This document shows positions 15,612 to 18,562 of a stretch of DNA of 18,562 nt, piece by piece. The notes under the pieces were generated by a model. It was not told where the DNA came from. It saw only the letters and a list, made by a program, of their open reading frames with translations, and ran no database searches. The first letter of the stretch is position 1. Each line of letters starts with the position of its first letter. The DNA comes from JAFEDN01 sp965651935 (GTDB lineage Bacteria > Pseudomonadota > Gammaproteobacteria > Coxiellales > Coxiellaceae), in assembly GCA_965651935.1 (NCBI GenBank), contig CBFGTC010000022.1, positions 1 through 18,562 on the forward strand. The letters are read 5' to 3'. A program made the position numbers and the translations under genes.

Positions 15612-15639
15612 TATAGCGGAATCCTAACTAATCCGCCCT
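15612..15639 (+). repeat. IS630 left terminal inverted repeat with target TA
   Basis: Begins TATAGCGGAATC and ends AATCCGCCCT; the first TA is the target dinucleotide. Pairs with 16632-16659, with two mismatches. Confidence 0.9.
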
Positions 15640-16657
15640 TGTTATTTGCTCTGCATAGAGTAAAATAATAGTTTTTTTGGAGGAAGGATGCCAGCACCAT
15701 ATTCATTAGATTTGAGAAGAAAAGCGATTTTAGCCTATGAAGAAGGAGAAGGAACGCAACAAGAAATTTCTCAACTATTCGATATAGGATTAAGAACTTT
15801 AAAGGAATGGGTATTTTTAATAAAAGAAACTGGAGATGTTCAATCCAAAGATCACCTTCGCCGAGGCTAACTTCCTATTATAGATGATAAAGGATTATTA
15901 TTTATCAAAAGAATCATTGAAAATAAGCCTGATATTTTAATTTCAGATATACAAGAATTATATGCAAAAAAATTTAATGTTAAAGTTTCGCATCAATGGT
16001 ATCAATGGCAATGAAGAAATTAAAATTTCGTCGTAAGAAAAAAAGCGAATACGCGTTTGAACAAGATCGTGATGATGTTGAAAAAAACGAAAGAAGTGGC
16101 GAAGAGAAACGAAGTATTTCAATGCAAAAAGCCTCATTTTTATTGATGAATCAGGTGCAAATTTAAGAATGGCTAGCTCTTACGCAAGATCAGAAGGCGG
16201 AAAACGAATTAAAATGCCAATTCCTTTTGCACATGGCCCACAATTTTCTATGATTGGAGCAATATCAGTTAATAAAGTAGAAGCAGCGTTATACGGTGAA
16301 TGGGCAACTAACGGCGACATATTCCATGCGTTTATTGAAAATAATTTATTGCCCCAATTAAAGCCAAAACATACTGTTATAATGGACAATGTTAAATTTC
16401 ATTTACAAGCAAGAATTAGAGAAACAATTGAATCAACCGGAGCAAAAATAGTTTTTCTGCCACCATACTCACCTGATTTAAATCTCATTGAAAATATGTG
16501 GTCAAAAATAAAAAATACACTGAGGAAATTAGCGCCACGTACAACAAAAAATTTCAAACAGTGTATCAAGGTTGCATTTGATGAAATTGCTAAAACTGAT
16601 TTAGTTGAATGGTTCAAACACTATGGCTATGAGGGCGGATTAATTATGATTCCGCTA
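15614..16657 (+). mobile_element. IS630-family insertion sequence, complete ends
   Basis: Imperfect terminal inverted repeats are visible. Counting from the flanking TA, the left end begins TATAGCGGAATCCTAACTAA (15612 on) and the right end, on the opposite strand, TATAGCGGAATCATAATTAA (from 16659 back). They agree at 26 of 28 positions. The flanking TA dinucleotides (15612-15613 and 16658-16659) fit the TA target duplication of this family. The element is about 1.04 kb, a normal size, and carries one transposase gene, now defective. It is inserted in an IS4-family transposase gene. Confidence 0.9.
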
Positions 16658-16660
16658 TAA
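15688..16660 (+). pseudogene. IS630-family transposase, inactivated
   Basis: The gene starts at ATG 15688 behind GGAGG and encodes the helix-turn-helix part YSLDLRRKAILAYEEGEGTQ in the first 61 codons. Lesions: stop TAA at 15868 where the family has a coding codon, a frameshift near 15990-16000 (reading resumes as MKKLKFRRKKKSEYAFEQDR), and another at the A7 run near 16080 (after which RKKWRRETKYF...LIFIDESGANL follows). The DDE catalytic residues remain recognisable: Asp in FIDESG, Asp in VIMDNVKFH and Glu in NLIENMWSK. The longest surviving frame is 16169-16660 (163 codons). The final stop codon TAA uses the TA of the target duplication plus the next base. Repaired length would be about 324 residues, normal for the family. 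Transposition would need an intact copy elsewhere. Confidence 0.88.
16632..16659 (-). repeat. IS630 right terminal inverted repeat with target TA
   Basis: Begins AGGGCGGATT on the plus strand and ends GATTCCGCTATA; reverse complement of the left end except at two positions. It overlaps the 3' end of the transposase gene. Confidence 0.9.
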
Positions 16661-17102
16661 GTAAAGCGACGCAATTGTCCCGCTATCGGCGGCTACAAAG
16701 ATTTTTTTCACAATTTAAACTCGATTATGCGCAAATCGCAGGATTTATTTTTCAGTGGTTTTTTGTTCCCGGCGGTCGTTGGTATTTAACAGTGGATCGC
16801 ACCAATTGGCAATGGAGGAAGGTAGATATCAATATATTAACACTAGGAATTGCATTTAAAGGAACAGCTATTCCTATTTTTTGGATGTTATTGGATAAAA
16901 AAAGGTAATTCAGATACGGCAGAGAGAATAGAATTGATGCAGAAATTTATTCAGAAATTTGGAAAATTCTGTATTGCTGGATTATTAGCAGATAGAAATT
17001 TGTTAATCGTTGCAACGGACCAATTCCCGGAAGATGCTATTCCCATTAATATGGAAATGCTATCTTTTTTTGATGCTGCGCCCGGCAAAGCCGATGCTTG
17101 CG

Positions 17103-17136
17103 CTTAAGTGGAAGCATCGCGATTCTTCCACTTAAG
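17103..17136. repeat. Perfect 12-bp inverted repeat at the end of the IS4 relic
   Basis: CTTAAGTGGAAG (17103-17114) and CTTCCACTTAAG (17125-17136) surround a 10-nt loop. The hairpin overlaps the last codons of the relic frame. Only AATCCCCC follows, with no T-run, so termination is uncertain; it may be an IS-derived structure. Confidence 0.6.
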
Positions 17137-17306
17137 AATCCCCCATGCATATTGGATTTTGGATTTATAAAGGTGGAAAATGTGTTAGTATTAGCTGAGA
17201 ACGACGCTGGGTTTCCCCTCGGCAATTAAGAATACTTTACAAACATATTGAAGAAAATATTTAGATGCAAAATAACGTTTTGTTTAAAATTTAAGGATAC
17301 ATATAA

Positions 17307-17624
17307 ATGCGTGTAAATCGACAAGTAATTTTCGAATTTTTAAACGAAGCCACAGAAATAGTAATACCGTCAAATATCAACCGAATAATCGTTGATTATT
17401 TGCTGTATGAAGCATCCCATCTATTGGGTCACGAGCTTGATCTATATAAAATTTTTATTGAGGCTAAACCAAATTCAAACGATTTAATCATTGTAAATAG
17501 ATTTAGAAAACAATTCACAAGTATATTAGAGAAAATTATTCTTGGAGAAGAGGAGTGTAATTTTTTGCATTTTGGAATTAATCTATATAGTATGGAATTG
17601 CGAATCGTTACAAGAAGCTATTGA
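17307..17624 (+). pseudogene. Paralogue of the 558-aa protein, N-terminal fragment
   Basis: A 105-codon frame from ATG 17307, with AAGGA 9 nt upstream. Its first ~95 residues align with the start of the 558-aa protein on the opposite strand: shared blocks are NINRIIVDY, ELDLYKIF (ELDLYDIF there) and FRKQFTSILEKII (FRIQFKKILEEII). After about residue 95 (GINLYS) the similarity stops. The last ten codons (MELRIVTRSY) are an out-of-frame reading of sequence that matches residue ~339 of the paralogue in another frame. An internal deletion of about 740 bp therefore separates this fragment from the following one. The gene cannot make the full protein. Confidence 0.75.
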
Positions 17625-18271
17625 TGGCCCAAAAAGGTCAAGTCCCTCTGCTTGATGTTAAGCTGGAAGCAGAAAGTAAACTTTCTCGTTATTGCGTCGT
17701 GGCTAATCCTACAAACGCTTTAGCTCAACTAGTAAAAGGAAGATTACCATTTACCAAACCATTATTAGAATATTTTCTAAACATTAGGGATGAATTATCA
17801 ATTTCTAATTCTTCTTATTATAAAGATATTATAGAATTAATCGAGGGGCTACTGCTGCAGGCAGAAACACATGTATGCATATCTTTAAATAAAATATTTT
17901 ATACTAATATAAACCAGAGATTAACTTTAGAAAAATTAGATGAAAAAAGTTCTTTAAAAAAACAAGATCAATTTTTAAATATATTAAACACACTGTTTTC
18001 TTCAAAAAAAAACTCCCCTATATCTTTTATTGTGGTGCTAAATAAAGAGACTAGGCTCTATGTTGAATCGGATGCGGAGAAAACTATTTCTTATTTAAAA
18101 TCATTGACAGAGACACAACATGCCATTTCCTCATACAGTAGCGGTAGTTATTCTTTCTTCAATAAATCTCCGCCCCTAGCGGGAAGCTCTGTTGTGGTTG
18201 CCAACCAAACAGTAGGTGACAGACTAGTTGCTATAAAAAGACGATTTAAGAACTTCGTGTCCAACAGATGA
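17624..18271 (+). pseudogene. Paralogue of the 558-aa protein, C-terminal fragment
   Basis: This frame (start ATG 17624, or TTG 17621) matches the last third of the 558-aa protein: LVKGRLPFTKPLLEYFLNIR, IELIEGLLLQAETHVCI, LEKLDEKSSLKKQDQF, LNTLFSSKK and ETRLYVESDA. The homology already begins about 25 bases upstream of the start, as YGIANRYKKLL against YQIAKRYEKLL. The piece is thus the remainder of a once longer gene rather than an independent one. The final ~27 residues (SVVVANQTVGDRLVAIKRRF...) are basic and unlike the paralogue's end. Its stop-free length of 215 codons suggests either recent deletion or continued selection for this domain. Whether it is translated is unknown, since only the upstream fragment has a clear ribosome site. 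Confidence 0.7.
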
Positions 18272-18562
18272 AAGAATCATTGATGATTAACTCCCTTGGC
18301 GTAGTTTTATAGATTTAAATGTAAAAGAACAGTCGAAGGGAGAAGAGTCGTGCATTCGTTGATTTTTTATCTAGATGAAATACCGCTAATTCTATCAATG
18401 CAGACTAACCCCAAACTCTTAGTTTTGGGTATGCTTTACTAGTTGTGGAAAATCAGCCTTCAAACAGCTAATAAAAATAATTCAGATTACCCAAAGCTAT
18501 TAAGAATATCAGCGGTTCCCGCTGAATAAATAAAGGTCGGTGTTGGGCGGGTTCCAGGTGAC
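18272..18562. other. Right edge without a recognised gene; two hairpins
   Basis: I see no supported gene. Two structures stand out. ACCCCAAACT/AGTTTTGGGT (18408-18430, one mismatch, 3-nt loop) could be a weak terminator for the fragment gene upstream. TCAGCGG-TTC-CCGCTGA (18509-18525) is a perfect 7-bp stem. A 31-codon GTG frame near 18350 is too short to trust. Confidence 0.4.

Larger units (their letters stand above)
15566..17107 (+). pseudogene. IS4-family transposase remnant (5' half), split by an IS630 insertion
   Basis: The 5' part reads MVTRTVNLNKLAGAFL (15566-15613). Removal of the inserted IS630 and one TA lets the frame continue without a break into SKATQLSRYRRLQRFF at 16660 onward. 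The first catalytic Asp is in YLTVDRTNWQW and the second in IAGLLADRN. A frameshift by one extra A sits in an A7 run near 16900; the next frame resumes as KKGNSDTAERIELMQKF. After LLADRN about a hundred residues are missing in frame, since IVATDQFPEDAIPI normally follows much later. The reading then ends in an unrelated tail (FFDAAPGKADACA). The catalytic Glu domain is absent. The upstream start is uncertain because stop codons precede ATG 15566. It is a dead relic, different from the one at 7727. Confidence 0.85.

Noticed and set aside
7644..17107. Composite transposon bounded by the two IS4 relics
   Set aside because: The relics are different, complementary halves in the same orientation, with diverged sequence and no matching ends; they do not form a functional pair.
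18351..18443. 31-codon GTG frame near the right edge
   Set aside because: Although an AGGGAG-like site precedes it, the frame is short, runs through a hairpin and has no recognisable content.

Overview
The window is AT-rich bacterial DNA. The protein families and the decay pattern (many frameshifted and deleted genes beside intact ones, IS fragments, large proteins without recognisable relatives) suggest a host-associated gammaproteobacterium, perhaps of the Legionellales/Coxiellaceae/Rickettsiella type. That placement is inference, weakly supported, and no marker gene confirms it.

Left third (1-7730). There are two unrecognised minus-strand genes: a 175-aa protein with an immunity-protein-like look, and a 439-aa helical/coiled-coil protein. 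Next comes a clear yeiH/yeiE pair: a UPF0324 (YeiH) membrane transporter divergent from its LysR regulator, with a palindromic T-N11-A box between them. The 5' end of yeiH carries a perfect 187-bp tandem duplication that shifts the frame. A DUF5996 gene converges on yeiE. Further on are a 12-TM APC amino-acid permease and, 19 bp behind it, a broken cyclic-nucleotide-binding-domain gene.

Middle (7640-12660). The 3' half of an IS4-family transposase (degraded) precedes a gene for a HExxH metallopeptidase with C-terminal ankyrin repeats, split in two frames at an A7 run. This block lies between 17-bp direct repeats. Then come a VOC/PhnB-like gene, two gene remnants truncated at their 5' ends and fused head to head (rnhB and an EntS-type MFS exporter), and a small Pro/Ala-rich gene with a good promoter and Shine-Dalgarno.

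Right third (12700-18562). An outer-membrane beta-barrel gene is followed by a 558-aa protein of unknown function. A shortened paralogue of that protein lies about 1.9 kb away on the opposite strand. Between the two paralogues sits the 5' half of a second IS4-family transposase gene, into which a complete but dead IS630-family element (26 of 28 matching terminal bases, TA target duplication) has inserted.

Taken together, the region looks like an accessory zone undergoing reductive decay. Intact-looking genes are yeiE, the DUF5996 gene, the permease, the VOC gene, the barrel protein, the 558-aa protein, the 86-aa protein and the two leftmost unknowns. Candidates for host interaction are the metallopeptidase-ankyrin protein and the 558-aa paralogue pair, both by inference only. 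Several of the frameshifts sit in or next to A or T homopolymers, so sequencing error must be excluded before calling them biological. No tRNA, rRNA or CRISPR array was seen.
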